From Bacteroidota bacterium (GTDB lineage: Bacteria; Bacteroidota; Bacteroidia; Chitinophagales; JADJOU01), in NCBI GenBank assembly GCA_016713645.1, contig JADJOU010000011.1, positions 62,001 through 126,000 on the forward strand: a stretch of DNA of 64,000 nucleotides. The letters are read 5' to 3'. Numbering within the stretch: position 1 is the first letter of the stretch; every line of letters begins with the position of its first letter. Shown piece by piece: positions 28,803-40,381 of this stretch. The position numbers were made by a program, and so were the translations under genes. The notes under the pieces are model-generated. The model had not been told where the DNA came from, did not search any database, and was given only the letters and a program-made list of their open reading frames with translations.

Positions 28803-30419
28803 ATGAAGAATATTTGCAAATCTATTTTAATGATTGCCTTCCTGCAGGTTTCGATGCCTGGGTTCTCACAGTGCAATGCGCCAACAAACCTAAACACGAC
28901 CTATAGCAATAATGTGTCGACATTTACTTGGGATTCTGTGCCTGGTGCTACAGAATACAATTTGGAATTGAAATTTGTATATGATCCTTGGGGGTCAGGT
29001 GAAGGATTCACTAGCACAACGAATTCCTTTCAATTGACAGGCATTTATCACTCTGCTGAACTCGAGTGGAGAGTGAGCACCAATTGTGGTACTTCAACGA
29101 GCGCTAATTCTGCATCATATTTGTACACGGTACCTTGCCCTGAGCCAAGTGCACTTTTTGCGAATAATATCACCGCAACTACTGCAACGGTAAATTGGAC
29201 TGCAGCAGCGGGATATAATACTACAGTATCTAATTTTGCAGTTTATTATCGTCTTGCGAATACATCGAATGCATGGACTTCTGCAGGGATGACTTCTGCA
29301 ACTTCTAAAACGATTTCAGGACTTCTTTCTAGCACTGCATACGAATATCGAATTAATCAGTCTTGCATCAATAGCAATAGCAGCACTGTTATTGGTCAAT
29401 TCACGACTGCTGCTATTCCATGCAATGTCCCTACAAATTTAACTGTTTCTGGCGCTACTAGTAGCCAAGCAACTGTTGCATGGACGATTGTATCTGGCGG
29501 ACAATCTTATACTGTAGAGTATAAGCCTACAACTTCAACGACATGGATTTCTTCTAGCAGTGTCACCACCAATAGCAAATTGCTCACTGGATTAACTGCT
29601 GCTACATTATACGATGTGCGTGTAAAAGCGACTTGCACCAATGGATATGTAAGCGGTTATGTATCTGGCCAATTTACGACGTATACGGCTACTTGCATGG
29701 CATATGGGGTGAATGGTTCAGAATTCATCGATCAGTTTACCTTGGGTACAATCAATAGAACTTCTGGAAGAGAAGTGGGTGGATATAGAAATACCGGATT
29801 GAGCACTAATTTGGTTAAAGGATCTAATTCAAATCCTGCTACTATTAGTTGCGGTTATAATCCTGGTATTGTATTCGGAGAGCGTTATGCTGTTTATATC
29901 GATTTTAATAATAACGGAAGCTTTGCAGACAATGGGGAGCGAGTAGCGGGACCAACTTCTTTTTCAACAGGGGCTTTGCTCAATTTCAATATCTCGATAC
30001 CGAATAATGCACCATTGGGCAATCGCAAAATGAGGGTGATTATTAGACGTTCAACATCTTCTATGGCACCTTGTGCTACTGGATTCCAAGGTGAAGTGGA
30101 AGATTACAATGTGACTATTGTAAGTGGTTCCAATAAAACTTCTTCAGATATCAGTACGATCAATGAAGTGAATGAAATTCCAGTGGTTGTTTTCCCTAAC
30201 CCAACATCTGGCAAAGTAAACATCACCGCACCTGATCATTTCAATCTTTCTTTTATTGAAGTCATGAGTATGGATGGAAGAATGATGGAGAGAATCAATG
30301 CAGAAGATAAATTGTCAAACACCATCGATATTTCAACTCATCCAGCAGGGGTGTATATCGTCAATGTGGTTTCAGAGGATAATATTAAATCATCTCATCG
30401 CGTTCTTTTAACCAAGTAA
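28803..30419 (+). CDS. Secreted fibronectin III/GEVED protein with T9SS type A sorting domain
   Basis: A 538-residue secreted protein with an intact frame. A signal peptide (residues 1-23, cut after G-F-S-Q) is followed by three fibronectin type III domains, each beginning with a Cys-Pro-like segment (CNAPTNL, CPEPSAL, CNVPTNL). A GEVED domain comes next (Y-I-D-F-N-N-N-G-S-F ... G-E-V-E-D-Y-N), then a C-terminal T9SS type A sorting domain starting V-F-P-N-P-T-S-G-K. GEVED domains are common in secreted Bacteroidota proteins and probably bind or stabilise at the surface; no enzyme domain is seen. The ATG at 28803 is chosen because the signal peptide follows directly; the longer open frame from 28671 has no signal. 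A strong terminator follows. Confidence 0.9.
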   Translation: MKNICKSILMIAFLQVSMPGFSQCNAPTNLNTTYSNNVSTFTWDSVPGATEYNLELKFVYDPWGSGEGFTSTTNSFQLTGIYHSAELEWRVSTNCGTSTSANSASYLYTVPCPEPSALFANNITATTATVNWTAAAGYNTTVSNFAVYYRLANTSNAWTSAGMTSATSKTISGLLSSTAYEYRINQSCINSNSSTVIGQFTTAAIPCNVPTNLTVSGATSSQATVAWTIVSGGQSYTVEYKPTTSTTWISSSSVTTNSKLLTGLTAATLYDVRVKATCTNGYVSGYVSGQFTTYTATCMAYGVNGSEFIDQFTLGTINRTSGREVGGYRNTGLSTNLVKGSNSNPATISCGYNPGIVFGERYAVYIDFNNNGSFADNGERVAGPTSFSTGALLNFNISIPNNAPLGNRKMRVIIRRSTSSMAPCATGFQGEVEDYNVTIVSGSNKTSSDISTINEVNEIPVVVFPNPTSGKVNITAPDHFNLSFIEVMSMDGRMMERINAEDKLSNTIDISTHPAGVYIVNVVSEDNIKSSHRVLLTK

Positions 30420-30443
30420 TCCAATACCAATCATACAAAATAT

Positions 30444-30478
30444 AAACGCTTTGTCATTTATTTGACAAAGCGTTTTTG
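30444..30478 (+). terminator. Rho-independent terminator
   Basis: AAACGCTTTGTCA pairs perfectly over 13 bp with TGACAAAGCGTTT, followed by T-residues, 25 bp after the GEVED gene. Confidence 0.88.
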
Positions 30479-30526
30479 TTAATCCCGAATTACGCTTTAG
30501 AGATTTACGGAGTAAATGAATAAAGC

Positions 30527-30544
30527 GTCCCGATAGCTATCGGG
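30527..30544. repeat. Perfect 18-bp palindrome TCCCGATAGCTATCGGGA
   Basis: Fully self-complementary. I recall this word as frequent between genes in Bacteroidota genomes, and its function is unknown. It lies in the 237-bp interval between the terminator and the histidine kinase gene. Confidence 0.8.
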
Positions 30545-30648
30545 AGAAGGCAATCCCGATTTAGTGAAAGTTTCAAATTCCTACGAAGTAAAGGCATTGA
30601 TTACTTGAACTTTATCGATTCATTCCCTGCAATTTTGTAGGAGATGAA

Positions 30649-30682
30649 TTTGGGTTAATTAAAGAATCAATGTATATCTTTA
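30649..30682 (+). promoter_or_regulatory. Possible promoter of the histidine kinase/response regulator pair
   Basis: TTTG (30649-30652), a 22-bp spacer and TATCTTTA (30675-30682, seven of eight to TANNTTTG). The spacer is long, so this is tentative. The start codon is 33 bp downstream. Confidence 0.3.
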
Positions 30683-30715
30683 TACTTATGCAATATTTCG
30701 ATATGTTTCTCCATT

Positions 30716-33709
30716 ATGTTTAAACGTTTTATTTTTCTTTGTTTTTGCATTCCGTCTCTATTGTTTGCGAATCAACCTTCATACGTAAATTATACGACGG
30801 CTGATGGCTTGCCGAGCAATACGGTTTTTTGCAGTATGCAGGACTCCAAAGGATATATGTGGTTTGGAACAGACAAAGGGGTTGCTAGATTTGATGGGAT
30901 AAAATTTACTGTTTTTACGACGTCAGATGGATTGGCCGATAATATTGCCTATGATATTTATGAGGATTCAAAAAAGAGAATTTGGTTTTCTTGCAATAAT
31001 GGCAATGCCTGTTATTACTTTAACAACAAGTTTTGGAATAAGAATACCGATACAATCTTGAGGAAGTTGACTTCAAATAGTCTCGGATTAAAAGTCATTG
31101 AGGATAAGTCAAAGCAAGTATACTTCTTAAGTCAATTCAATCTATTCAAGCTTTCCAAACAACACGAAGTCTCCCAGATTGTTTTCAAAGAAAATCCGAT
31201 GTTTTCAAGCATGGTCTTAAATGAAAGTGGGGAGTCGATTGTACTTTCGAATAATGGTTATTGCAATCTAAGCAAAGGTGTGATACATAAATTCAACAGC
31301 GACAAAATCAATGTTCCTTTGCTTTATTCGAAAGCAATTTATTTTAATCGCGCGTTGTATTACAATCAAAATGCTTTTATTTCGTTTTTTAATCCTGTTG
31401 TTCCAAAAGCTGTAATTCATACAATCCCAATTACAAATGATCCTTTGATTGCTCAATGCCTTTTTTATTCAAAGGATTCAAATATGATGGTGGGTACTCA
31501 GAATGCACTGGTGACCTATAGTTTGAAACAAAGTAAAATTATTGACAAGTCTTTTCTCGGATCATCGATATCTTCTATTACAAAAGATATTGAAAATAAT
31601 ATTTGGATCACGTCATTAAATAGTGGCGTTTTTTTAAGTATCAATTCTCGTGTTAAATTGCTCAATGAACATGCAGAATTAATATTTAACTATGCTGGCT
31701 TTATTGATAAATTGAGTGATGGAAACATTGCAATTGGCTCTAACAAATATCTAGCGTCATTCATTGAAAATGGCGTAATCCATAACCTCCGATTACCTAA
31801 AGAAGCTGGTGAAGGAAAAATTGAAAAAATTCGCATCGGCTATGATGGGAATTATTATTTAACCACTGGCGCTGTTACCATAAAAGTGGATAAGTCCAAT
31901 TGGACAGCGAAAGTGCTTCAGATGTCTGCGAGAGATATTCGTGTGATTTCGCCGACTAAATCTATTATTGTAGTGGGTAACGGAGTCCTCGTGTTAAATG
32001 AGGATAATTTTGAAAATCTATATTTGACTAAGCGGTATATAAAAGATACAAGAACAGGTCACTTAATACCTAATGTAAAAGCAAGCGGTATATACGCAAG
32101 TCCATATTCTAGAAATATCTATATCTATGGCCTTTTTGGTGTTAAATTGTTAAAGGGAATTGGATTGAAATCTATCATGAATAATCATGAATACTTGGCC
32201 AATAATATTAATCGCGTCGTTGAAACAAAAGATGGGCTTAAATGTTTTGCTTCAAATATTTATGGCGTTATCGTCATCTTTAAGAATAGAATTTTTACGA
32301 TCAATAAGAAGAATGGGCTCCCAACAAATTTTGTAAATTCCATCTATGTCGATAAATACAATCAACTCTGGGCTGCTACTAGTGAAGGACTCAGTAAGAT
32401 TAGTATAGCGCTGGGAGTGGATGATTTGAAATTCACTATTAAAAATTACACACAAAGTGATGGATTAAATTCAAAGAGTTTTAATGACCTCACCATGGAC
32501 GGTGACAATATTTACGCCACGACAGACCAAGGCGTATGTGTATTCACAGAAGCAGATTTAAAATTAGCATCGACTAAACCGATTGTCAATATTGAGGCAA
32601 TCTATATGGGGGAGAAAGCGCAGAATATGTGCGCTGAGTATATTGTCGATTATCCCAACAACTCCTTGAGCATTAAATATATGGGATTGTCTTTTAGTTC
32701 TTTTGGCAAAATGACTTATAAGTATAGAATGAAGGGGATTGAAAACAATTGGAAATTTTCGCAGAATACGATACTCGAATACCCTTCTATGCCTTATGGT
32801 GAATTTGATTTTGAACTGATTGCCATCAATGCCAATAAGGTGGAATCCGATGTAAAGTCCTTTCATATCATTGTGCATCCGCCCTTTTGGAGAACGTGGT
32901 GGTTTATTTTATTGGTCTTGTTTTGCGCATCTATGTTGATACTTACTGCCTTGAAATTGAGAATTAAATCGATTCGAAAGAACCATGAGACCAAGGAGCA
33001 ATTGTTGAATCTTAAAAATAAAAATATTGAGGCAGAGAAGAAGCAAGCGATTTATGAGAAAGAGATTATTGATATTCAAAATCAGGCGCTCCGACTGCAT
33101 ATGAATCCGCATTTTATCTTCAACTCCATCAATTCTATTCAGGGATTTTACGCATCAGGTGATGTTGCGATGGCAAAGAAGTATATCGGGAAATTTTCCA
33201 CTTTGCTGCGATTGATTTTGGACCAGAGCAAGAAAGATTTGATTGATATCAATGACGAAAAGATGACCATCGAATACTATCTCGATTTGAATAAGCTGCG
33301 ATTTGAGAATAAGTTTGACTATGAAATTCAAATTGATGAAAGTCTGTTAAAGAGCAGAGAAGAGATCCCTCCGATGCTCATTCAGCCATTCATTGAAAAT
33401 GCCATCATTCATGGGCTTGCGCCATTGAAGAGAAAAGGAAAGATTATTGTGCGAATAATCAATGAAGAGCGCTATATTCGCTGTGAAGTGGAAGATAATG
33501 GCGTGGGAAGAGCATATAGTCGCCAATTGAATAGGAATAAGACTTTTGAATCTACTGGAATAAAAGTGACAGAAAAGCGAATTGAATTGTACAATAATAC
33601 TTCTTCAAATTCATCGAATCAAAGCTTGAGTATTTCTGACATAATGGATGCTGAAGGCAATGTCGCAGGAACATTGGTCACATTTTATCTCTTAAAAAAT
33701 TCTATATAA
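30716..33709 (+). CDS. Sensor histidine kinase with two-component-regulator propeller (LytS-type kinase)
   Basis: A 997-residue membrane sensor with an intact frame. A signal peptide (1-19) is followed by a periplasmic propeller whose blades read D-G-L-P-S-N-T-V, W-F-G-T-D-K-G and similar Reg_prop repeats (to about 640). A Y_Y_Y-type beta-sandwich comes next (about 660-745, ending Y-G-E-F-D-F-E-L), then one membrane helix near 750-775 and a coiled-coil. The LytS-type His_kinase domain has M-N-P-H-F-I-F-N-S with phospho-acceptor His799, then a HATPase domain with P-P-M-L-I-Q-P-F-I-E-N-A and D-N-G-V-G. The LytTR response regulator begins 18 bp downstream and is its probable partner. The stimulus is unknown. 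Confidence 0.92.
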   Translation: MFKRFIFLCFCIPSLLFANQPSYVNYTTADGLPSNTVFCSMQDSKGYMWFGTDKGVARFDGIKFTVFTTSDGLADNIAYDIYEDSKKRIWFSCNNGNACYYFNNKFWNKNTDTILRKLTSNSLGLKVIEDKSKQVYFLSQFNLFKLSKQHEVSQIVFKENPMFSSMVLNESGESIVLSNNGYCNLSKGVIHKFNSDKINVPLLYSKAIYFNRALYYNQNAFISFFNPVVPKAVIHTIPITNDPLIAQCLFYSKDSNMMVGTQNALVTYSLKQSKIIDKSFLGSSISSITKDIENNIWITSLNSGVFLSINSRVKLLNEHAELIFNYAGFIDKLSDGNIAIGSNKYLASFIENGVIHNLRLPKEAGEGKIEKIRIGYDGNYYLTTGAVTIKVDKSNWTAKVLQMSARDIRVISPTKSIIVVGNGVLVLNEDNFENLYLTKRYIKDTRTGHLIPNVKASGIYASPYSRNIYIYGLFGVKLLKGIGLKSIMNNHEYLANNINRVVETKDGLKCFASNIYGVIVIFKNRIFTINKKNGLPTNFVNSIYVDKYNQLWAATSEGLSKISIALGVDDLKFTIKNYTQSDGLNSKSFNDLTMDGDNIYATTDQGVCVFTEADLKLASTKPIVNIEAIYMGEKAQNMCAEYIVDYPNNSLSIKYMGLSFSSFGKMTYKYRMKGIENNWKFSQNTILEYPSMPYGEFDFELIAINANKVESDVKSFHIIVHPPFWRTWWFILLVLFCASMLILTALKLRIKSIRKNHETKEQLLNLKNKNIEAEKKQAIYEKEIIDIQNQALRLHMNPHFIFNSINSIQGFYASGDVAMAKKYIGKFSTLLRLILDQSKKDLIDINDEKMTIEYYLDLNKLRFENKFDYEIQIDESLLKSREEIPPMLIQPFIENAIIHGLAPLKRKGKIIVRIINEERYIRCEVEDNGVGRAYSRQLNRNKTFESTGIKVTEKRIELYNNTSSNSSNQSLSISDIMDAEGNVAGTLVTFYLLKNSI

Positions 33710-33727
33710 ATTTGAATATTTTATAAA

Positions 33728-34492
33728 ATGAAAAACTACACGGCTATCATTATCGACGATGAGACTCAAGCTCGAAATGCCTTGAGAGACTTAATTCAAA
33801 CAGATTTCCCCAATATTAGTATTATTGGTGAAGCAGATGGCGTGGAGACAGCTGTTCAAGCGATTTCGACCAAAAAACCGCAAATCGTTTTTTTGGATAT
33901 CAACTTAGGAGATGGATCGGGTTTTGATGTTTTAGAGCAATTGACAAATAAGGATTTCTCGCTGATATTCACGACAGCCTATAGTGAATATGCGATTGCC
34001 GCTTTTAAACTCAATGCGATTGATTATTTGTTGAAGCCAATACTAGAGGAAGATATGGGGCGGGCATTAGAAAAAATTGATCGTCAAAATTCACCCAATG
34101 ATTTATCGATGCAATTGGAATTATTAAAAGAGATGGTCCATGATTCTTCTAAAGCGACTAGAGCAGAGAAGAAAATTGTATTGAAAGATAATGAATCCGT
34201 TCATTTTATCAAAATGAGTGAAATCATTTTTTGTAAGTCTGAAGGTTCGTATACAGAGTTCACCATTGCACCCCATCAAAGAATTACTGTATCGAACAAT
34301 TTGAAGGAATACGAAGAAAAATTAGCGCCCTATAATTTCCTCAGGGTGCATCACTCATACATCGTTAACATAGATATGATTGTTCGATATAACAAAGGAA
34401 GTGGCGGTAGCCTGATATTGGAAGGTGGACATGAAATTCCTGTATCACAGAGGAAGCGGGATATGGTGTTGGACTTATTATCTATCAATTGA
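33728..34492 (+). CDS. LytTR-family response regulator
   Basis: A 254-residue DNA-binding response regulator. The receiver domain (1-120) has D10-D11 in the acidic pocket, phospho-acceptor Asp57 in V-F-L-D-I-N-L, and D-Y-L-L-K-P for the conserved Lys. The LytTR DNA-binding domain (about 150-254) has the typical C-K-S-E-G-S-Y-T segment and F-L-R-V-H-H-S-Y-I-V-N. It forms an operon with the kinase at 30716 (18-bp gap). Its stop is 39 bp from the convergent outer-membrane protein gene, which is not necessarily its target. Confidence 0.93.
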   Translation: MKNYTAIIIDDETQARNALRDLIQTDFPNISIIGEADGVETAVQAISTKKPQIVFLDINLGDGSGFDVLEQLTNKDFSLIFTTAYSEYAIAAFKLNAIDYLLKPILEEDMGRALEKIDRQNSPNDLSMQLELLKEMVHDSSKATRAEKKIVLKDNESVHFIKMSEIIFCKSEGSYTEFTIAPHQRITVSNNLKEYEEKLAPYNFLRVHHSYIVNIDMIVRYNKGSGGSLILEGGHEIPVSQRKRDMVLDLLSIN

Positions 34493-34531
34493 TTTTTATC
34501 ATATAAACTATCGTCGCTTCTGTAAAGATTT

Positions 34532-36963
34532 TTATGCATTTTTAATTGCGCGTTTTTTCTCCTCTTCTGCACCTCCTTTGCGCATGTTTTCAGGACTTAG
34601 TTTGTGATTGCCAAATCGATAATTGAACGAAATTGATATAGTCCGATTATCTCGGTATATATTAAAATACTCTCTATATTCATTGAATTCATTGTCTGCA
34701 CGCGGCCGATTGGTCCAAAATATATCCGTTGCGGCGAGTTTTACAGTTCCGCGATTGTTCATGATTTTTTTTTGAATTCCTAAATCCAGGCCCCACATTG
34801 CATATAAATACATAAAGGCATATTGCTGCGGAGAGGTCAGACTAAAATTTGCTTCAAAACTGTATTTCTTGGGCAATTTGAAATTATTGTTGGAAGATAA
34901 AAAGCAAACGAGATTACCATCGTTTAAATTGGTCGTGGCATAAGTCCCGCGATACCAACCATAGAATAGGCTTGTGTTATTTTGGCTAGCCCACCATTTG
35001 GTCGGATTGAGCGGAATATTTGAATTAAAGGTGAAATAGGTCGTCAGGTCGAGGTTGACATTGGTTTGAATTGAAACGCGGTCCTTGTTGGGAATTGGTC
35101 CTACCACTTCGGTGATAGGCTGATAAGATAATTCATAACCCAAGGAGAAAAAGTATTTGTCATAAAAAGTGTGGTTGGTTTCAATCGCCCACGAATACTG
35201 CGGATTGAGGTTGGGGTTACCCGCTTTGAATAAGGTTGGATCGAGGTATAGTTTGAATGGGTTTAATTGGTCGTATGAAGGTCGATCTATTCTGCGACCA
35301 AATTCAATCCGAGGTTGTAATTTTTTATGATGGGGTAATTCATAAAAATGCTGGGAAAGAAATTGGTATAGTTTTTTTCAAACCCCACTTGATCTACCAA
35401 CTGAATACCATCAATATCGCTGTTTTCCATCCGGAGCCCAAATTGAAGTTCTAGTTTGTCTATTTTTCCACTCATTGTTAAATATGCAGCTTGAATGTTT
35501 TCTTGATAGATAAAGTGATTGCTCAGAAAAGTATCATATAGCGGTTGCTGATTATTGCTTACATCGTAATATTCTAGTTCATTATCGGCTTTCATAGAAC
35601 TAGCTTTTACTCCTATTTCAGCTTTCCATTTTTGATGTAAGAATGGATGGGTATAATCCATTTTTAAAGACCGAATTTGAAGATTCCTTGGAGGTCTCCA
35701 TCGAGATTATAATCTGGTTGATATTTATTTCCATTTAAATCGCTGTAGTGAGTATTGAAGAATTGATTCGTCGTATTCCAATATTTGGCGTAATCAAGAT
35801 CGAGGGTCAACTCTCTTCCCATGGTGTCGACGAGGTGTTTTACATTGGCATTTAAAGCATAGTTTGGCCAAATATCATGGCTATTGTTTTTAGTTACAAA
35901 TGCGGATACTTTGTTGCCGAAAGCATCTTCGATTTCAGTTGTGCTAGTGCCAGTAGGATTGAATTGATGCACCATAGAATGCAGCATCAAACCAATTTTT
36001 GTTTTTGGTGAATATTGAAGATCTAGACCAATTCTTCCACTGTGGATGTGATTGTCCATCAGCAAATAATTTTTTTGATTAAATGCACTGAACCTATTTC
36101 CATCTTTGAGGAATTCTTTGTAAATGTTTAAATCATTCATCCCCTTTCTGAAATTGTAATTGTATCCGCCGTATAATTGGACTTTTTCGCTTTTGTGGTT
36201 TAAGCTAAATCCACCTCCTGTTTTTGGATACACGCCTTGCCCATAAAATAGATTGATGGTTCCTGTGGTGTTTTTTTCTTTACTTTTCTTCGATTATATC
36301 GATGATTCCAGCGCTTCCTGATGCATCGTATTTCGCAGAAGGATTAGAGATGATTTCTATTCTTTCTATGGCAGATGGAAGTGATTTGAGGTAAATGGAT
36401 AATTCTGAAGCACTTAATGGCAGTGGTTTCCCATCTATCATAATGCGCACCCCCGCTTTGCCTTTGAGTATGACCTCTTCATTTTGATTGAGAAAGACAT
36501 TGGGTGATTTTCCGAGCACTTCTAAAGCACTGCTTGATCCCGAAAGGCTGCTGTTTTCAACATTGACGAGGAGTCTGTCGTTTTTGCGCTCAATCATGGG
36601 TTTAAAAGCGCGAATAGTTGCTGTATTCAATATACGTATGCTCGCTAATTCTATTTTACCTAAGTCTAATTTCTCATCACTTTTTGCGATTTGTATCGAT
36701 TCAATGATTTTCGTTTCGTGTCCTAGCGTTTGAATCTCTAGGGAGTAAATTCCTTTTGAAATTTGATCGAATAGAAAGAAGCCCTGTTCATCTGCTACAC
36801 TTAGCTTTACGATGCTTGAATCAATAGCGTTTTTGAGAATAATATTGGGTTTTAGATCTTGATAGTCTTTATTTAGGATGCATTGTCCAGTTATGCTTGC
36901 ATATTGGGCGTTCATTTGCATATAGAGCATCATGCTAAAAATAAAGGAGTATATTTTAACCAT
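34532..36963 (-). CDS. TonB-receptor-like outer-membrane beta-barrel protein, three or more frameshifts
   Basis: An ~811-residue outer-membrane protein of the 'outer membrane beta-barrel family' (OMP_b-brl_3 type). The N-terminal signal peptide ends M-N-A-Q. A carboxypeptidase-regulatory-like domain (about 20-110) follows, then a plug domain with V-E-N-S-S-L-S-G-S-S-S-A-L-E and M-I-D-G-K-P-L-P (about 130-225), then a barrel ending in S-F-N-Y-R-F-G. Breaks lie near 36285 (A-rich), 35662 (A-run) and 35300; at 35300 one added T restores F-G-R-R-I-D-R-P-S-Y. No SusD partner is adjacent. The barrel could take up or export a ligand, and none can be named. Confidence 0.87.
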
Positions 36964-37221
36964 AAGAAGAAATTAGGCGTAAAGAAATTTGATAAACAAA
37001 TATTTAGATTAATTTTTTAGCAGAGATATCAATAGTCGATATATTAACAAAAATTAATTTTTTTGTAAAAAAAATTAAATTCATTTTGTTGCGGGTAGAT
37101 TTATAGGCATTCAAAAACAAAATATCTCATTCACTTGACATAAGTCAACAGTTGTATAAATTGGATGTAACTATTCGCTAGTACCTTATAATAGCAGCGT
37201 AGATATGAAAATGGATGCAGA

Positions 37222-38657
37222 TTAAATTTCGACGTGATCCTTCACTTTATAGAGATAGAATTTTTCGTCTTTTATGACTGGCGTTTCTGTATTTTGAAAT
37301 AGCAATTGCCAATCTTGAATGTATGCATCTGGGAGTGGCCTATTCAATATAAAAATGCATGATTTTATTTCCTTTCCGAATTTTTTCAATGTTGGATTAA
37401 TCGCGAACTCTCAGGATATGCCCAAAATCCGTGCAGATAGTTTGTGTCATAGCGATAATAGGTTCCGAAACTATTGGACTCTGGGTAGTAAATGGAAATG
37501 TTTTTGTCGAAGTATGGGCTGATGGAACTCACCGCCCAAGCTTGATTGCCCACGAGCGTTTTTTTATCGAGTTGTTGGTTTCGTATATATTCACTGACTT
37601 CTTTAGATCCTGAATATTGCATTGTGTAATCGTCAGACAAGGTTTTAAAGGCTATCGGCAATTGGATTGCCATGAGGGCAATTAGGACATATTGAAGAGT
37701 CCGCTCTATAATATTGGTTTTTTCCTTTGAATTGTAGTACATAATGCTGCATGCAATAATCAAGAGATAGATAAAACCCGCATGTCTCATAAAGGGATAG
37801 ATCTTAAAGCAACACATGTATAGAAGACCCAAAATACTGAAGATGAAAATGCGGAGAATAGATTTGTCTTTGTAAAAGAGGTAGGTGATTCCCATCAAGC
37901 ATAGTATTGCAATATGGTATGATTTGTCAGCGAAGAGGCCCATCGATATTACATTTAAAAGGGTATTGAGCCGGAGGTCAGATTCTATAGAAAAATATCC
38001 TCTGGTCTCAGAAGTCGACAATAAATATCCTGCGATGCAAATGGCAATAAGTGGTAGAAGGATATATCGAATGGTAGATGAAGCTTTTTGTTCTCTGATT
38101 GTTTTCAAATGATCATAGAGAAGCATGCACGCCAATGGCATCAAGAGATAATGTGTCATCATGAGCAATGTAATGAGCAGGGCATTTAAAGATAGATAAT
38201 CTGCGCGTTTGTGGAAGAGCGCAGCGAGACTTATTGTGAGCAAAGTCGCTGTGGAATAGCTTCGCGCAAGTACACTGTATTCAAATATGAAGAAATAGGA
38301 AAACGGGAGTATGTATTTGACGGGCTTGGGTAAATTTGTATGGAATAAAATAATCCAATTGCTTAATCCAATAAATAGAGCGCTGATAAAATTCTGACTT
38401 AAATAGGGGAAATTCAATTTGACAAAAGGCATAATAATCAAATACCAGAGAGGCGGGTGTCCTTCCGATTTGAGCGAATTCATTAGTTGTATGAAATTTA
38501 GATCTCTTATCAATAACCAAGCCTGAGCCTCATCGCGCCATGATTCGTGGTGAAGCACAGCACATGCCATAATGAAAGTGGAGAAAGACCAAATAAACAA
38601 AAGCAATTTGTCTTTATTCTTGAAATAACTGACGGTGTTTTGAAACAATTGATTCAT
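37222..38657 (-). CDS. GT-C-like integral membrane protein (putative glycosyltransferase), one frameshift near the C-terminus
   Basis: A ~480-residue inner-membrane protein with about ten hydrophobic segments. The first loop carries E-S-W-R-D-E-A-Q-A-W, and a second motif reads S-E-G-H-P-P-L-W-Y. These are the acidic and H-P-P features of polyprenyl-phosphate-sugar (GT-C/PMT-like) glycosyltransferases. The frame breaks near 37395. A one-base correction adds a soluble tail of ~56 residues ending V-K-D-H-V-E-I with a TAA at 37222-37224. Donor and acceptor are unknown. The FAD-dependent oxidoreductase at 38708 is divergent across a 50-bp shared upstream region, which suggests common glycan or lipid metabolism. 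Confidence 0.75.
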
Positions 38658-38707
38658 ACATTGTTGAATTTTATATATTTTTACATGACAGTATGTAAAT
38701 ATATGAA

Positions 38708-40249
38708 ATGGGATGTAAAAAAGTGATAATTATTGGAGCTGGTCCTGGAGGATTAACTGCTTCATATGAATTGCTCAAACAGTCAGATTTTGAAACTACG
38801 GTGATAGAAGCCAATTGCCAAGTTGGTGGACTCTCAAGAACAGTTAATCATCGGGGCAATCGAATTGATATCGGTGGTCATCGATTCTTTTCCAATAATC
38901 ACAAGATCATAGAATGGTGGCTCTCTTTCCTTCCGCTGGAAAAGAGCGATGCGCCATTTTTTACTATCAAATACCAACAAAGGGAAAGTGAATTGAAATC
39001 TGGAATGGACGATCCAAATATCGTTGATGATATTATGTTGATACGAAATCGGAAATCTAGGATATACCACGACAATCAATTTTTCGACTATCCGCTCAAT
39101 ATGAATTTTGCGACATTGCAAAAGTTTGGATTTGTGAAAAGTGCAAGGATAATGGGCAGTTATATTTATTCGCGCGTATTTCCTATACAACCAGAAATTT
39201 CTTTGAAGGATTTTTTAATCAATCGATTTGGTGTCCAATTGTATGAGCGCTTTTTTGAGAAATATACAGAAAAGGTCTGGGGAGTGCCCTGCGATCAAAT
39301 CGGCAAGGAATGGGGTGCGCAGCGCATTAAGTCAATTGATTTGTTGAAAATGATCAAACATTTTATCTCGAAATTATTGGGTTCTTCGAAATCTTTTAAA
39401 AATACAAGTTCTAGTTTAACGGAGCAATTTCTATATCCCAAATTTGGTCCGGGTCAGATGTGGGAATCGGTTCAGCGTCATTGTGCATCTATGCAGGGGC
39501 AGTTTATGCTTGAAACAAAGGTAATCGGCATTTCATTAAATCAATCCAATGAAATTGAATCCATCACGGTGGAGCAATTAGATGGCACACGTCGCGTAAT
39601 CACAGGAGATTATTTTATTTCTTCCATGCCCATCGTGGATTTGATTCATGCGCTTGAATCATCAATTACGATACCTGAAGAAGTGATGAGCGTCGCAGAG
39701 GGTTTGGTTTATAGAGATATGATTGTAGTTGGACTATTGATTGACAAAAAGTATTTGGTTCATGCCTTGGAAGATAATTGGATATATATACAAGAGAATC
39801 ATGTAAAAGTAGGAAGGATTGAAGTGTTCAATAATTGGAGTCCATATTTGATATCCGATGATACGAAAGTCTGGTTGGGGATGGAATACTTTTGCTTTGA
39901 AACGGATGCTATTTGGCAGCAATCTGATGAAGCAATTTTTCAATTGGCGATGGGAGAGTTGAAGGCCATTGGCTTATTGAAGGAAATGAAATATGAGGAT
40001 GGAATTGTGATTAAAGAAAAGAAAACGTATCCGGCCTATTTTGGCACGTATTCACAAATACATATTTTGCGCAATTTTATAGATGAGATTCCCAATTTAT
40101 ATTTAATCGGTCGCAATGGCATGCATAAATACAACAACCAAGATCACTCCATGTTGACGGCGATGAAAGCGGTAGATGCGATTCTACATGGCGGAAGCAA
40201 ATCGGCTATTTGGGAGGTGAATACCGACGATACTTATCAGGAGAATTGA
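38708..40249 (+). CDS. FAD-dependent NAD(P)-binding oxidoreductase, UDP-galactopyranose mutase/amine-oxidase-like
   Basis: A 513-residue flavoprotein with an intact frame. The N-terminus [14 protein letters not shown] (residues 5-18) is the dinucleotide-binding fold, and Q-V-G-G-L-S-R follows as the second FAD motif. G-G-H-R-F-F and, near the end, [17 protein letters not shown] resemble the UDP-galactopyranose mutase-like group found in surface-glycan clusters. The exact reaction cannot be assigned. It is divergent from the GT-C-like gene, which supports a role in cell-surface carbohydrate. Confidence 0.8.
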   Translation: MGCKKVIIIGAGPGGLTASYELLKQSDFETTVIEANCQVGGLSRTVNHRGNRIDIGGHRFFSNNHKIIEWWLSFLPLEKSDAPFFTIKYQQRESELKSGMDDPNIVDDIMLIRNRKSRIYHDNQFFDYPLNMNFATLQKFGFVKSARIMGSYIYSRVFPIQPEISLKDFLINRFGVQLYERFFEKYTEKVWGVPCDQIGKEWGAQRIKSIDLLKMIKHFISKLLGSSKSFKNTSSSLTEQFLYPKFGPGQMWESVQRHCASMQGQFMLETKVIGISLNQSNEIESITVEQLDGTRRVITGDYFISSMPIVDLIHALESSITIPEEVMSVAEGLVYRDMIVVGLLIDKKYLVHALEDNWIYIQENHVKVGRIEVFNNWSPYLISDDTKVWLGMEYFCFETDAIWQQSDEAIFQLAMGELKAIGLLKEMKYEDGIVIKEKKTYPAYFGTYSQIHILRNFIDEIPNLYLIGRNGMHKYNNQDHSMLTAMKAVDAILHGGSKSAIWEVNTDDTYQEN

Positions 40250-40381
40250 ATTAAAGGAAACCTGCAAAAGCATAGATGTCAATAAAACAAAATTACTCTT
40301 TGGATACAAAATATTGATGTAAGATTATTGTGTAGTTTAAGAATAAAAGTTATTTTTACTTTTATTATTCACTTTAAATCA

